Below, piece after piece: positions 17,443 through 27,113 of a DNA stretch of 64,000 nucleotides; within the stretch, counting starts at the first letter, position 1; every line of letters begins with the position of its first letter. A program made the translations under genes and the position numbers. The notes beneath the pieces are model-generated. The model had not been told where the DNA came from, ran no database searches, and saw only the letters and a list, made by a program, of their open reading frames with translations. The stretch comes from Clostridium_AT radicumherbarum (GTDB lineage: Bacteria > Bacillota > Clostridia > Clostridiales > Clostridiaceae), in the NCBI RefSeq assembly GCF_045310525.1, contig NZ_JBJHZY010000001.1, positions 1,116,001-1,180,000 on the forward strand, read 5' to 3'.

Positions 17443-20400
17443 TTGAATAAAAGTATTAGAAAAAAATTATCCTTATTGTTAACTCTTGTATTTCCTGTTT
17501 CCATGCTTACAAGTATGTCATTTACACAGACTACTAAGGCAGAAGATAGTGTCATACCAGTTTATCTAGATCCTGATGCGCCGGTTGAATCAAGAGTATC
17601 AGATTTACTCAGCAGGATGACACTAGATGAGAAGGCTGCTCAAATGCTGCAAGGTGAAATAGGTACAGGTTCAGGTAATGTAAAACCTGCTGATTTTGCA
17701 ACATATACATTAGGTTCTGTGTTAAGTGGCGGAAGTGCTGACCCAGCAACAGGAAACGATGCTCAGAGCTGGTATAATGCAGTCACAGCTCTAGTTAGCG
17801 CATCAACTCAAACTAGATTGCATATACCTACTATTTATGGTGTAGATGCAGTGCATGGTCACAGTAATGTTGTTGGCGCAACTATATTCCCACATAATAT
17901 TGGTTTAGGCGCTATTGGCATGGGAGATTCTGATACTGCTCAAGGATTGGTTAAAGGTATAGGGGCAGCAACTGCTGAAGAAATGAGAGTTACAAATATT
18001 CCTTGGACGTTTTCACCATGTCTTGCAAACCCTCAAAATCCAACTTGGGGCAGAAGCTACGAGGGTTTCGGTGAGGATTTAGAGCTGGTTGCAAAACTTG
18101 GAACTGCTTATGTAAGAGGATTACAAGGTGACAGCATTAGTGAGCTTAAAAATCCTAATAAGGCAGTTGCTACAATAAAGCATTATATTGGAGAAGGTTA
18201 TACAGTTAACGGAATTAATCAAGGGAATGTAACTTCTATGACTAAGGAACAGATTGCAGCAGAAATTTTAAAGCCTTATGCTGATGCAGTTGCAGCAGGT
18301 GCCAGAACTATTATGCCTTCCTATAATAGCATACAAGGTGTAAAAATGACTGCTAGTAAATATTTACTTACAGATATTTTAAAGAACCAATTAAAGTTTG
18401 ATGGCTTTGTAATTTCTGACTATAATGCTGCTGCACAAATTACTATGGATGAGAATGGTAATGCGGTATCTGGGCTTAAAAATCAAATAAAAGTTTCTGT
18501 AAATGCAGGTGTAGATATGCTTATGCAGCCTACAAATTGGAAGACCTGCATAGGGCATATTATTTCGCTTGTTAATGATGAAATAGCATCTCCTGGTACT
18601 GGAATACCTATGTCTAGAATAGATGATGCAGTATCGAGGATTTTAAGAGTAAAGTTTCAGGCAGGATTGTTTGAAAACCCAATATCACCAAATCCTGCAG
18701 AAAATCCTAGTGTCGCATCAAAACTTGGTTCTAATGAAAACAGGTCCTTGGCTAGAGATGCTGTAAGCAAATCACTTGTATTACTTAAAAATGACAATGT
18801 AAATGGAAAGCCAATTCTTTCACAGCTTAAAAATATGAAAAAGGTTTTTGTTGCAGGAAAGAGTGCTAATGACATAGGATATCAATGTGGAGGATGGACA
18901 ATAGACTGGCAGGGAAAAACTGGTGCTATAACCTCAGGAACTACAATACTTCAAGGCTTACAAAAGGCAGCAGCCTCTGACCAATCAATCACTTATAGTG
19001 CAGATGGTTCTGGCGCTGCAGGTAACGATGTAGCTATAGTAATAATAGGTGAAAAACCTTATGCAGAAGGAAATGGAGATAATCTAAATGGATTAGGCTT
19101 TGATTCAATAGATAAAACAACTCTTGCTAATATCAAAGCAGCTGGAATACCAACTGTAGTTGTGCTTGTTTCAGGAAGACCTATGATAATACGCGATTAT
19201 ATCAATGATTGGGCAGGACTTATTGAAGCATGGCTGCCAGGTACAGAAGGTGCAGGAATTGCTGATGTTCTTTTTGGAGAGAAGGACTTTGTAGGAAAAC
19301 TTCCATTAAAGTGGCCATTCTACACAGAAGCATATCCACTAACTGATAAAAATAAGCAATATGTAATGTTTAATACTGGATACGGACTAACTAAGAATCA
19401 AGTTACTCCTGAACTTCCAGCAACACCAATTCATCCATATAATGTAATACCTGATGGTGCTAAAGCTACAGTTCTTCCTGCAAAGATTGAAGCTGAAAAT
19501 TATATATATCAATCTGGTTGGGATGCAACTGGAAACAGCTTTATTGAAAACACCACAGATATAGGTGGTGGAAAAGATATTGGTTGGAGTGGGGCAGGTA
19601 AGTACTTAAAATATTATATAGATGTACCGCAAACTGGTAATTATAAAGTTAATTTCAGAATTGCCTCACCAAATGGAACTACTAAAGCTTTTTCCTTGAA
19701 AGACAAAGATAACAATGTGCTTTGTACCGTTGATGCTCCAAAGACTGGTGGTTACCAAGCATGGACCACAGTAACAAAAGATATACAGCTAAATGAAGGA
19801 AAGCAGCTAGTTACATTTTATTATGAAAATGCCGGATTTAATTTTAATTGGATGAGCATAACCTTTACAAAAACTACCGCTCCAATAGCAAATCCGGTTC
19901 CTGGAATATACAATACTAATCAAAATGTTATATTAACTAGTATTACACCAGATGCTAAAATTTACTATACAACTGATGGAACTGAGCCAACTATAAATAG
20001 CGCAAAATACTCTTCACCTATTAATATTGAAGCCAACACAACAATTAAGGCTTTTGCGGTTGCTGAGGGTATAGAAAACAGTGATACTACGGTATTGAAC
20101 TATGTAATTGATAAAATTTGTCCAGATTATAGTTTAACAGTAAATGGAAACGATTTAAAGGAAGGAGATTCATTTAATGATTACTTGCCTTTGACATTCA
20201 AAGCTTGGGATAGTCAAACTGGATTAGCTTCTGCAAAGGTTTGTATTAACGAAACAACATATACCATTGACCTTCAAAAATCATTAAGTTTGGATATAGA
20301 TTTTGCAGGCAAGACAGGAAAATACAAAGCTTTAGTTACAGTAATAGATAATGCTGGAAATACTACAAAAAATGATATAAATTTTGAGGTTTCATCGAAT

Positions 20401-20667
20401 ATAGGCTCTATGAGACAGCTGATGGATAGATTCATAAAATCTGGAGAACTAAAAGGATCCTTGATCGATCAACTTACAAACAATCTAAACCAAGTGCAGC
20501 ATCAACTGGATATTCAGAGACAAGATCAGGCTGTTAAACACATGGAGGATTTTGTGAAGCATCTTAATAATGGAGCATTAGCTAAAGATATAACTGCAGA
20601 TGCAAAAGCAGTGCTTAATGCAGATGCCAATGTGCTAATAAAACTGTGGGTATTGGCAGATAAGTAA
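17443..20667 (+). CDS. Secreted multi-domain GH3 beta-glucosidase with CBM6 and FIMAH C-terminus
   Basis: Exported GH3 enzyme of about 1074 residues. TTG 17443 is chosen because AGAGGGG lies six bases upstream and gives a standard signal peptide (NKSIRKKLSLLL..., cut near TTKAED); an in-frame GTG at 17419 has no ribosome site. Domains: GH3 N-terminal barrel with nucleophile Asp326 in VISDYNAA, GH3 C-terminal domain (about 410-650), CBM6-like domain (about 680-810, SGWDATGNSF, GGGKDIGW), a chitobiase-type Ig domain (YYTTDGTEPT), an Ig domain and a FIMAH-type end. The last about 180 residues closely match the upstream GH2 enzyme. It would finish oligosaccharide breakdown at the cell surface. 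No fibronectin-III domain is obvious. Confidence 0.9.
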   Translation: MNKSIRKKLSLLLTLVFPVSMLTSMSFTQTTKAEDSVIPVYLDPDAPVESRVSDLLSRMTLDEKAAQMLQGEIGTGSGNVKPADFATYTLGSVLSGGSADPATGNDAQSWYNAVTALVSASTQTRLHIPTIYGVDAVHGHSNVVGATIFPHNIGLGAIGMGDSDTAQGLVKGIGAATAEEMRVTNIPWTFSPCLANPQNPTWGRSYEGFGEDLELVAKLGTAYVRGLQGDSISELKNPNKAVATIKHYIGEGYTVNGINQGNVTSMTKEQIAAEILKPYADAVAAGARTIMPSYNSIQGVKMTASKYLLTDILKNQLKFDGFVISDYNAAAQITMDENGNAVSGLKNQIKVSVNAGVDMLMQPTNWKTCIGHIISLVNDEIASPGTGIPMSRIDDAVSRILRVKFQAGLFENPISPNPAENPSVASKLGSNENRSLARDAVSKSLVLLKNDNVNGKPILSQLKNMKKVFVAGKSANDIGYQCGGWTIDWQGKTGAITSGTTILQGLQKAAASDQSITYSADGSGAAGNDVAIVIIGEKPYAEGNGDNLNGLGFDSIDKTTLANIKAAGIPTVVVLVSGRPMIIRDYINDWAGLIEAWLPGTEGAGIADVLFGEKDFVGKLPLKWPFYTEAYPLTDKNKQYVMFNTGYGLTKNQVTPELPATPIHPYNVIPDGAKATVLPAKIEAENYIYQSGWDATGNSFIENTTDIGGGKDIGWSGAGKYLKYYIDVPQTGNYKVNFRIASPNGTTKAFSLKDKDNNVLCTVDAPKTGGYQAWTTVTKDIQLNEGKQLVTFYYENAGFNFNWMSITFTKTTAPIANPVPGIYNTNQNVILTSITPDAKIYYTTDGTEPTINSAKYSSPINIEANTTIKAFAVAEGIENSDTTVLNYVIDKICPDYSLTVNGNDLKEGDSFNDYLPLTFKAWDSQTGLASAKVCINETTYTIDLQKSLSLDIDFAGKTGKYKALVTVIDNAGNTTKNDINFEVSSNIGSMRQLMDRFIKSGELKGSLIDQLTNNLNQVQHQLDIQRQDQAVKHMEDFVKHLNNGALAKDITADAKAVLNADANVLIKLWVLADK

Positions 20668-20765
20668 CAATACTAAATAAATTGAAAAAATAAAAGTAAT
20701 AAGGTATCACATAGATTGAAGTTAAATAAAAGATTACTTTATTTAGATTTAAAAATATGGTATTA

Positions 20766-20812
20766 AAAAATGAAGTTTATTTTTGTATATTAAAAATAAA
20801 CTTCATTTTATT
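20766..20812 (+). terminator. Terminator between convergent GH3 and DUF2156 genes
   Basis: AAAATGAAGTTTATTTTT pairs with AAAAATAAACTTCATTTT around GTATATT. The near-symmetric A and T tracts allow it to work for both converging genes. Confidence 0.85.
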
Positions 20813-20854
20813 AAGTATAAATAATTAATTGAAAAATAGTAAATAGTTATAGGA

Positions 20855-21751
20855 TCATACGCTTAGTATGAATTTTTTTTCAAGCTTTAAAGGATAATAA
20901 GACATCTTGGATTTTCTGAGACCTTCAATTCCAAGATCCTGCTCTCTATTAATAATTTCTGAGTTATTGAAACATCTATCTACAAAGGTTCTAGCTATGA
21001 AGCTGTAAATTCCTTCTATATCCTTATCGCCTTTTTCAATATGGATAACTGCAAGCTTTTCATTTAAGCTTTCTCCAATGCTAAAGGCACCTATTTTCCC
21101 ATCAACGTAAACTGCAATTCCTTTAAGGTTCAATGAATCCATATTTTTAACAATATCTTTAATTGCAATGAGCTCATAATAAAGCTTATCATCTTTTTCT
21201 TCATTTTCCTCATACCATTTTTCTGCAGCCATTATTACGTCTTCAATTACATCCTCGCTATCTATATCTACAACTTCATAGTCATAGTTTTTTATAAAGT
21301 AGTTAAAATGATTCTTTTTAGAATGAAGCTTCTTGCCTGAAAAAGTCATAAGCTTTTTAGCTTCATAGAGGTAATCAAAATTATCTCTATCTTCCTTTAT
21401 GCATAGGGACTTTTTCTCTTTAAGCATCAAATTAACTTCATTTATAAAGCCTTCTTCTAAGTCCTTAAATAAGTATCTCATATTATTTTCTTCTTTATAG
21501 GTCTTTAAAGCTTCTATAATTGACATTAAATTTTCCTTAGTATAGCCTATGGGCTGCATAAAATGATAATTTCCATCGAAGTCTCTTTTTTTAATTATAA
21601 GTGCATCTTTATAAACAGTATATTGAATATCACAGGCATCCTTCCAAATGTAAAGACTCGTAAAGCAGTATTCACAACTTAAAAATTTGTAGGGTAAAAT
21701 AAATTTATCAATAATTTTTTTATCCTCTAAACATATCTTTGAAAAATTCAT
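20855..21751 (-). CDS. DUF2156 (phosphatidylglycerol lysyltransferase C-terminal-like) protein
   Basis: 298 residues resembling DUF2156, the double GNAT-fold domain of aminoacyl-lipid synthetases, but without their N-terminal membrane part. Typical stretches are YKFLSCEYCFTSLYIW near residue 20, SGKKLHSKKNHFNYF near 137, GIAVYVDGKIGAFSIGE near 209 and a final EQDLGIEGLRKSKMSYYP. Clostridia often carry such soluble DUF2156 proteins of unknown role. It lies 136 bases downstream of lon on the same strand and may share its transcript. Substrate unknown. Confidence 0.82.
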   Translation of the reverse strand: MNFSKICLEDKKIIDKFILPYKFLSCEYCFTSLYIWKDACDIQYTVYKDALIIKKRDFDGNYHFMQPIGYTKENLMSIIEALKTYKEENNMRYLFKDLEEGFINEVNLMLKEKKSLCIKEDRDNFDYLYEAKKLMTFSGKKLHSKKNHFNYFIKNYDYEVVDIDSEDVIEDVIMAAEKWYEENEEKDDKLYYELIAIKDIVKNMDSLNLKGIAVYVDGKIGAFSIGESLNEKLAVIHIEKGDKDIEGIYSFIARTFVDRCFNNSEIINREQDLGIEGLRKSKMSYYPLKLEKKFILSV

Positions 21752-21887
21752 ACAAAATACCTTCCTAATGTTACTTATTTAAGCTTTAATCTTTATACCT
21801 GCATATAAGCATTATTAGTTTCTTCTTCAAAGGGTAAAAATTAAAGCTTATAAATCGTTGAATTAAAATTGAATAATTAGCTAATGT

Positions 21888-24242
21888 CTATTTAAATAAA
21901 TGAGAAGCAGCTATCATGTCAGGAACTAAAAATTCAGGCTTAGGTAAATTAATATTAAGCGCTTCTTTCATTACATCTTCGATAGTTTCTACGGGTATAA
22001 TAGTTATTTCATTTTTTACTTCATTTGGCACATCTTTAAGGTCAGATAAATTATCCTTTGGTATTAAAACTTTTTTAATGCCAGCTCTTTGAGCTCCAAG
22101 AAGTTTTTCTTTTAAACCTCCGATTGGAAGTACTGTACCTCTTAAAGTAATTTCACCTGTCATTGCAAGCTTTGAATCAACATTAATTCCTGTTACTAGT
22201 GAGGCTAGGGCAGTAAACAGTGCAATTCCAGCTGAGGGACCGTCCTTTGGAACGGCACCAGAAGGAACATGAATATGCAAATCTGTTTCTTTAAAGTTAA
22301 AGCTGTTTATGGCAAGTCTTGACTTTAATAAACTTAGTGAAATTCTTGCGGATTCTTTCATAACATCTCCAAGTTTGCCAGTTAAAATTACTTGTCCATT
22401 TCCAGGCATTGAGGTTGCTTCAATAAATAAGATTTCTCCGCCAACTGGTGTCCAGGCGAGGCCAGTGACTACTCCAATAGGGTTCTGCTGGGAAACTCTA
22501 TCATGTCTTGAAACTTTATTTCCTAATACATCTTCCAATATATCTTCAGTTATTATATATGGAAGCTTAATGCTTTTAGATACTACTTTTTCGGAAGCTA
22601 TTCTGGCAATTGTTGCTAGCTGCTTCTTTAAACCTCTTACTCCTGCCTCTAAAGTATAATCATCTATTATATTTTGTAAGGCTTCATCATTAAAGATAAG
22701 TTCTTTATTTGTAAGGCCGTGTTCCTTAAGTATTTCCGGAATTAAATGATTCTTGCCGATATAAAACTTTTCATTACTTGTATAGCTTGATACTTGTATT
22801 ATTTCCATTCTATCTAATAGTGGTCTTGGAATTGTATCAAGTGAATTTGCTGTTGCAATAAAGAATACTTCTGATAAATCATAGGGTACATCTAAGTAAT
22901 GATCTGAAAAGCTATTGTTTTGTTCAGGGTCCAGAACTTCAAGAAGTGCACTTGCTGGATCACCATTATAGCCGCCCATTAATTTGTCTACTTCATCTAA
23001 AATCATTACAGGATTTTTTGTACCTGCTTTTTTTATGCTTTGAATTATTCTTCCTGGTAATGCACCTACATAAGTTCTTCTATGTCCTCTTATCTCTGCC
23101 TCATCTTTTATACCCCCTAAGCTAAGACGTACATATTTTCTATTTAGTGCCTTTGCTATGCTCTTTCCAAGGCTTGTCTTACCAGTTCCTGGAGGGCCAA
23201 CAAGAAGAAGAATAGAGCCTTTTTTATCTTTTTTAAGCTTCATTACAGCTAGGTGCTGTAATATTCTATTTTTGACTTTTTCAAGTCCATAATGGTCTCT
23301 GTCAAGTATTTGACGAGCTTTTTCAATATTAATACTTGCTTTTTTCCCTGATTTCCAAGGAAGCTGAACTAATAAATCCAGGTAATTTCTTATTATATTA
23401 TAGTCTGAGCTAGTAGGACTTTGACTTTCAAACTTACGTAACTCTTCGTTGGCTATTTCCTCAATGTCTTTTGGCATATTTGCCGCTATTATTTTCTCTC
23501 TATAATCCTTTTTATTACCTTTTCCATCATTTAATTCTTCCTGAATTGCCTTTAATTGATCCCTGAGAACTTGGTCTCTATAATTTTTATTTGCCCTTTC
23601 AGAAAACTTTTCTGCAAGTTCAAATTGAAGCTTTATGCCCTCTTTATTTTTATGAAGATGTTCCAGAAAGCGCAAGCTTCTATCTTTTAAAGACTTAATG
23701 TGAAGGAGCTCATATTTATCTTCATTTGAAATTCTGGCAAATTGTGATACATATCCAATTAATTTATTTATATCATCTATTTCATCAATTTTCTTTACTA
23801 TAGGTTCTGAATCTTTAAAATAAGCAGCGGTTTCATGAATTATCTTTTTTAATTCTTTAAGCATATTCTCTTTCGCTGCAGAGGTTAAATCAAGATCCTC
23901 TGAGGCATTATTAAAATCACCCATAATAATTTCAGAAGTTATATTCAAGTTTTTTATTTCTATACGTTCTAAAACCTTAAGAGTAATTTCATAAATACCT
24001 TTATTGTTTTCCAATTTTTCAACTTTAAACAATACTCCAGTATCGTAAAAGTCCTCTGTCTTTAAATTATTTTTATCGTGATTTTCCTTAAGGGGAAGTG
24101 CAATGCTTACTGAATTTTCATTTTCTAAATGCTCAATTTCTTCCTCACTTAATCTATTTAATTTAACTTTTTGAGTCATTCCAGTTAGTAAAAGACTATT
24201 TAATACTGGAAGAACCATTTTTTTATTTATTGTTTTTGTCAT
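21888..24242 (-). CDS. lon: ATP-dependent Lon protease (LonA type)
   Basis: 784-residue LonA protease: N-terminal substrate domain (about 1-200), AAA+ module with Walker A GPPGTGKTS and Walker B VMILDEVDKL, and a C-terminal protease domain with the catalytic pair Ser670 (KDGPSAG) and Lys713 (GGLKEK), 43 residues apart as in E. coli. The N-terminus (KKMVLPVLNSLLL) departs from the usual LPL-R opening of housekeeping Lon. It follows the tetR gene by 81 bases with no clear terminator between, so it is probably under TetR control and might be a second, conditionally expressed Lon rather than the heat-shock copy. Confidence 0.95.
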   Translation of the reverse strand: MTKTINKKMVLPVLNSLLLTGMTQKVKLNRLSEEEIEHLENENSVSIALPLKENHDKNNLKTEDFYDTGVLFKVEKLENNKGIYEITLKVLERIEIKNLNITSEIIMGDFNNASEDLDLTSAAKENMLKELKKIIHETAAYFKDSEPIVKKIDEIDDINKLIGYVSQFARISNEDKYELLHIKSLKDRSLRFLEHLHKNKEGIKLQFELAEKFSERANKNYRDQVLRDQLKAIQEELNDGKGNKKDYREKIIAANMPKDIEEIANEELRKFESQSPTSSDYNIIRNYLDLLVQLPWKSGKKASINIEKARQILDRDHYGLEKVKNRILQHLAVMKLKKDKKGSILLLVGPPGTGKTSLGKSIAKALNRKYVRLSLGGIKDEAEIRGHRRTYVGALPGRIIQSIKKAGTKNPVMILDEVDKLMGGYNGDPASALLEVLDPEQNNSFSDHYLDVPYDLSEVFFIATANSLDTIPRPLLDRMEIIQVSSYTSNEKFYIGKNHLIPEILKEHGLTNKELIFNDEALQNIIDDYTLEAGVRGLKKQLATIARIASEKVVSKSIKLPYIITEDILEDVLGNKVSRHDRVSQQNPIGVVTGLAWTPVGGEILFIEATSMPGNGQVILTGKLGDVMKESARISLSLLKSRLAINSFNFKETDLHIHVPSGAVPKDGPSAGIALFTALASLVTGINVDSKLAMTGEITLRGTVLPIGGLKEKLLGAQRAGIKKVLIPKDNLSDLKDVPNEVKNEITIIPVETIEDVMKEALNINLPKPEFLVPDMIAASHLFK

Positions 24243-24323
24243 ATCTTCAATCCTTTCAAAATCCTTATTGGCATCACTAAACTATAATATTTATCTCTAA
24301 AATAAATAATTATAGTTACTTTA

Positions 24324-24896
24324 TTATACAAGAAGTGCATCTTGAATTATTTTAATCATTTCTTCAAGTATATTTTCTCTTTCTTCTTCTTCGATACAAT
24401 GGTTACTAGAAATATATTTAATTGGAGAAAATATAATAGCTGACAGGCTATCATTCCTGTAATTTTTAATGATTTTTTTCCTCTTTAAATCATCAAATAA
24501 ACTATATATACTAAATATACCTTTCATTGTTTCACATTGATTTGATAAAACAGGGCAGCAAGAAAATTGTTCTACAAAATTAAATATTTCCTCATTATCT
24601 TTTATATAGACATAATAGCTTTTTATAAGTACCTCTATAAGTTCTTTACCATTCATATCCTTATTAGTTTTATCAAGCAAATAAGAAAAGATGTCTTCAG
24701 AGTATTCTCTATAAATATCTTGAAGCATCATCTCTTTATTTTGATAGTATATATAAACTGTAGCAGGAGATACTCCAGCTTCTTTTGCTATTTTTGACAT
24801 GGAGGTTCCATGTAGACCTTCTTTTAAAATGCTGCTTATTACAGCTTTTTTTATGCTGTTTTGTTTTTCATCATCTTTTTTTCTCATATTAGACAC
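24324..24896 (-). CDS. TetR family transcriptional regulator
   Basis: 190-residue TetR regulator. The N-terminal helix-turn-helix is clear (residues about 12-58: AVISSILKEG, SMSKIAKEAGVSPATVYIYY, NKEMMLQDIY). The C-terminal ligand domain is not diagnostic. It starts at ATG behind CGAGGTG, only about 10 bases from the predicted transcription start. A palindrome fitting a TetR operator sits inside its own promoter, so it should repress itself, and probably lon downstream. Effector unknown. Confidence 0.93.
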   Translation of the reverse strand: MSNMRKKDDEKQNSIKKAVISSILKEGLHGTSMSKIAKEAGVSPATVYIYYQNKEMMLQDIYREYSEDIFSYLLDKTNKDMNGKELIEVLIKSYYVYIKDNEEIFNFVEQFSCCPVLSNQCETMKGIFSIYSLFDDLKRKKIIKNYRNDSLSAIIFSPIKYISSNHCIEEEERENILEEMIKIIQDALLV

Positions 24897-24910
24897 CTCG
24901 TTATAATTCT

Positions 24911-24939
24911 ATAATAAATGAACATTCATTTAAAGTCAA
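24911..24939 (-). promoter_or_regulatory. tetR promoter with palindromic operator in the spacer
   Basis: On the minus strand TTGACT (24939-24934) and TATTAT (24916-24911) are exactly 17 bp apart. The spacer contains AATGAACATTCATT (24917-24930), a palindrome of two 6-bp arms around CA. A repressor bound there would directly block RNA polymerase, the classical arrangement for a self-regulated TetR gene. Confidence 0.85.
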
Positions 24940-24941
24940 GT

Positions 24942-25003
24942 GATGGCATGTGCATTACTTATTAAAAAAATAAGTAATAAAGCATATACATGCCATTACC
25001 ATC
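24942..25003. repeat. Long imperfect inverted repeat between divergent tetR and oppA
   Basis: ATGGCATGT-GC-ATTACTTA recurs inverted as TAAGTAAT-AAAGC-ATATACATGCCAT around an A-rich loop, giving an asymmetric hairpin of about 60 bases. It lies upstream of both divergent genes, where a terminator would be unexpected unless it insulates the two promoters. It may be a regulatory site or a worn mobile-element remnant. Confidence 0.5.
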
Positions 25004-25165
25004 AAAAAATATGTCAAGTAAATCATGCTGTGTTAATTCAAATTTTAATTTTGAGTGTGCTTTATTAAAAAAATTAGACATATCCTTTATTTGATTTTCA
25101 TAGTATTAAGTATGTTATTTAATTAATACATAATATTTTTTAACATGTGAAAAGGGGGAAAATTA

Positions 25166-27007
25166 ATGAAAAGCAAAAAGCTAGTTGCGTCTTTAGTGAT
25201 GGCTGTCATGGTATTTACATCTGTACTAACAGGGTGTCAAACAAAACCACCAACAAATGATAAAACACCAGTAAAGGTAGATAAAGTACTTGATTACTAC
25301 GTTGGTGATGAACCTCAGACTCTAGACCCGCTGCAAATGATAGGTGCACCAGATATGTATCTTGGGAACTTTTTCTTAGAAGGTTTAACAAGAGCAGGTA
25401 AAGAGGAAGGTAAATATGAACCAGGTGTTGCAAAATCCTGGAGTTTTGATCAAGCATCTAATACTTATACCTTTGTACTAAATAAAGACGCTAAATGGAG
25501 TAATGGGGATCCAGTTACTGCTCAAGATTTCTTCTTTGCATGGAGACTAGCTATGGAAGACAGCACACCTTATAGTTATATGATTTCTTATATTAAAGGT
25601 GCTCAGGATTATGCCGATGTTACTAAAAAAAGCTATTTGATAGGAAAGGATGCAGCCTTTAAGGCTTTAAATGATTCAATAAAAACTGAAAAAGATGCCA
25701 CTAAGAAAAAAGATCTAAAAGCTCAGGTTTCTAAGAGAATTGAAGCTATGACAGAAACAGAAAATGCTGAATATAAAAAGTTGAAAGATGATTTATGGGC
25801 TAAGGTTGGAGCAAAGGAAAAGGATGGAAGTATTGTAATACAGCTTGCTTCTCCAGTACCTTTCTTTGTTGGCCTAACTGCATTCCCTGTATTTTTTCCA
25901 GTAAATGAAAAGTTCTATAATGAACATAAAAAAGCAGGGGACTATACATTAGAAGCAGCTGGATTGCTTTCCAATGGCCCATGGGTTGTTAAGGATTGGA
26001 AGCACAAAGAAAGTTTTGCTATGGAAAAAAACACCAATTACTGGAATAAAGACAATATAAAGATTGATAAGGTAAATATTAAGGTGGTAAATGATGTTGC
26101 AACAAGAACTAATCTATTAAAAACAGGTAAATTAGATGGATCTGCAATACAATCTACAGATTTGAAGGATTTTGAAGATCAAGCTACCTTAGATCAATAT
26201 AAATTGCAGCCACTTGAAAATATGCCTGACTACACTGTATTCTATATAGACTTTAACCATTTTAGTAATAAGATTACTCAAAATGTAAATATAAGAAAAG
26301 CTATGGCCTATGCTATGGATCGTAAAACCTTTGTAGAAAAGATAAATTTAGGAGATGATCCAGCATTAGCACTTATACCAACACATTTCTTAGGCTTAAA
26401 TAAGGCTTTCCGTGATGAGAATGGTGTAACTTTATTTGATGATAATCAAAAGGATAAAGCTAAGGAATTTTTGGCACAGGGCTTAAAGGAGCTTAATTTA
26501 AAAGAGCTGCCAGCAATGGATATGCTAATTGATACTGGTGATATATCTATGAAAATAGCTCAGAAATATCAAGAAGATTGGAAGCAAATCGGAATAACAG
26601 TTAATCTTATACCAGTACCATGGTCAGAAAAATTAAGCAGATTACAAGCTGGAAACTTTGCTCTTTGTGCTGATGGATGGGGTCCAGATTATTTAGACCC
26701 AATGACCTATATGGAATTGTTTGAGACTGGTAACGGTAATAATTATGGCCAATATAGTAATAAAAAATATGATGATTTGATTGAAAAGGCTAGGGCAGAA
26801 GCTGATGCTGCAAAACGCATGGGTTATTTCTATGAAGCTGAAAAGATACTTATGAATGATATGGTTATTGCCCCAGATTATTATAGAGTTGCTCATTGGA
26901 CCTATAAAACTTATGTAACAGGAGTAGTACACAGAGGAATAGGAGCTAACACTGATTTCTATTGGGCAGATATTGACATGGCGGCTAAAAATGCTGAGTC
27001 AAAATAA
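25166..27007 (+). CDS. oppA: Oligopeptide ABC transporter substrate-binding lipoprotein
   Basis: 613-residue SBP_bac_5 family protein. A type II signal peptide ends in the lipobox LTGC (Cys24), so it is anchored to the outer face of the membrane. The typical opening DEPQTLDPLQMIGAPD and blocks such as AKWSNGDPVTAQDFFFAWRL place it among peptide binders. A Lys-rich helical stretch (about residues 160-210) interrupts the usual fold and is longer than in many OppA proteins. The start follows AAAAGGGGG. It is first in the oppABCDF cluster. It captures oligopeptides for import. Confidence 0.94.
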   Translation: MKSKKLVASLVMAVMVFTSVLTGCQTKPPTNDKTPVKVDKVLDYYVGDEPQTLDPLQMIGAPDMYLGNFFLEGLTRAGKEEGKYEPGVAKSWSFDQASNTYTFVLNKDAKWSNGDPVTAQDFFFAWRLAMEDSTPYSYMISYIKGAQDYADVTKKSYLIGKDAAFKALNDSIKTEKDATKKKDLKAQVSKRIEAMTETENAEYKKLKDDLWAKVGAKEKDGSIVIQLASPVPFFVGLTAFPVFFPVNEKFYNEHKKAGDYTLEAAGLLSNGPWVVKDWKHKESFAMEKNTNYWNKDNIKIDKVNIKVVNDVATRTNLLKTGKLDGSAIQSTDLKDFEDQATLDQYKLQPLENMPDYTVFYIDFNHFSNKITQNVNIRKAMAYAMDRKTFVEKINLGDDPALALIPTHFLGLNKAFRDENGVTLFDDNQKDKAKEFLAQGLKELNLKELPAMDMLIDTGDISMKIAQKYQEDWKQIGITVNLIPVPWSEKLSRLQAGNFALCADGWGPDYLDPMTYMELFETGNGNNYGQYSNKKYDDLIEKARAEADAAKRMGYFYEAEKILMNDMVIAPDYYRVAHWTYKTYVTGVVHRGIGANTDFYWADIDMAAKNAESK

Positions 27008-27030
27008 TCCTTAAATAAAGAATATTTTAT

Positions 27031-27059
27031 GAAAAGGTATATGCTTCATATACCTTTTC
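27031..27059 (+). terminator. Hairpin between oppA and oppB
   Basis: GAAAAGGTATATG pairs with CATATACCTTTTC around CTT, with a weak U-run. Such a hairpin usually ends part of the transcripts and protects the 3' end of oppA mRNA, giving more binding protein than permease. Confidence 0.75.
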
Positions 27060-27113
27060 TAATATGTATGTGCCATAGAAATAGGGCAAATTGTATAGTA
27101 GGAGGAATTTAGT

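Noticed and set aside
24942..25003. Inverted repeat read as a transcription terminator
   Set aside because: It lies upstream of both flanking divergent genes, so no known transcript should end there; kept as an unexplained repeat.
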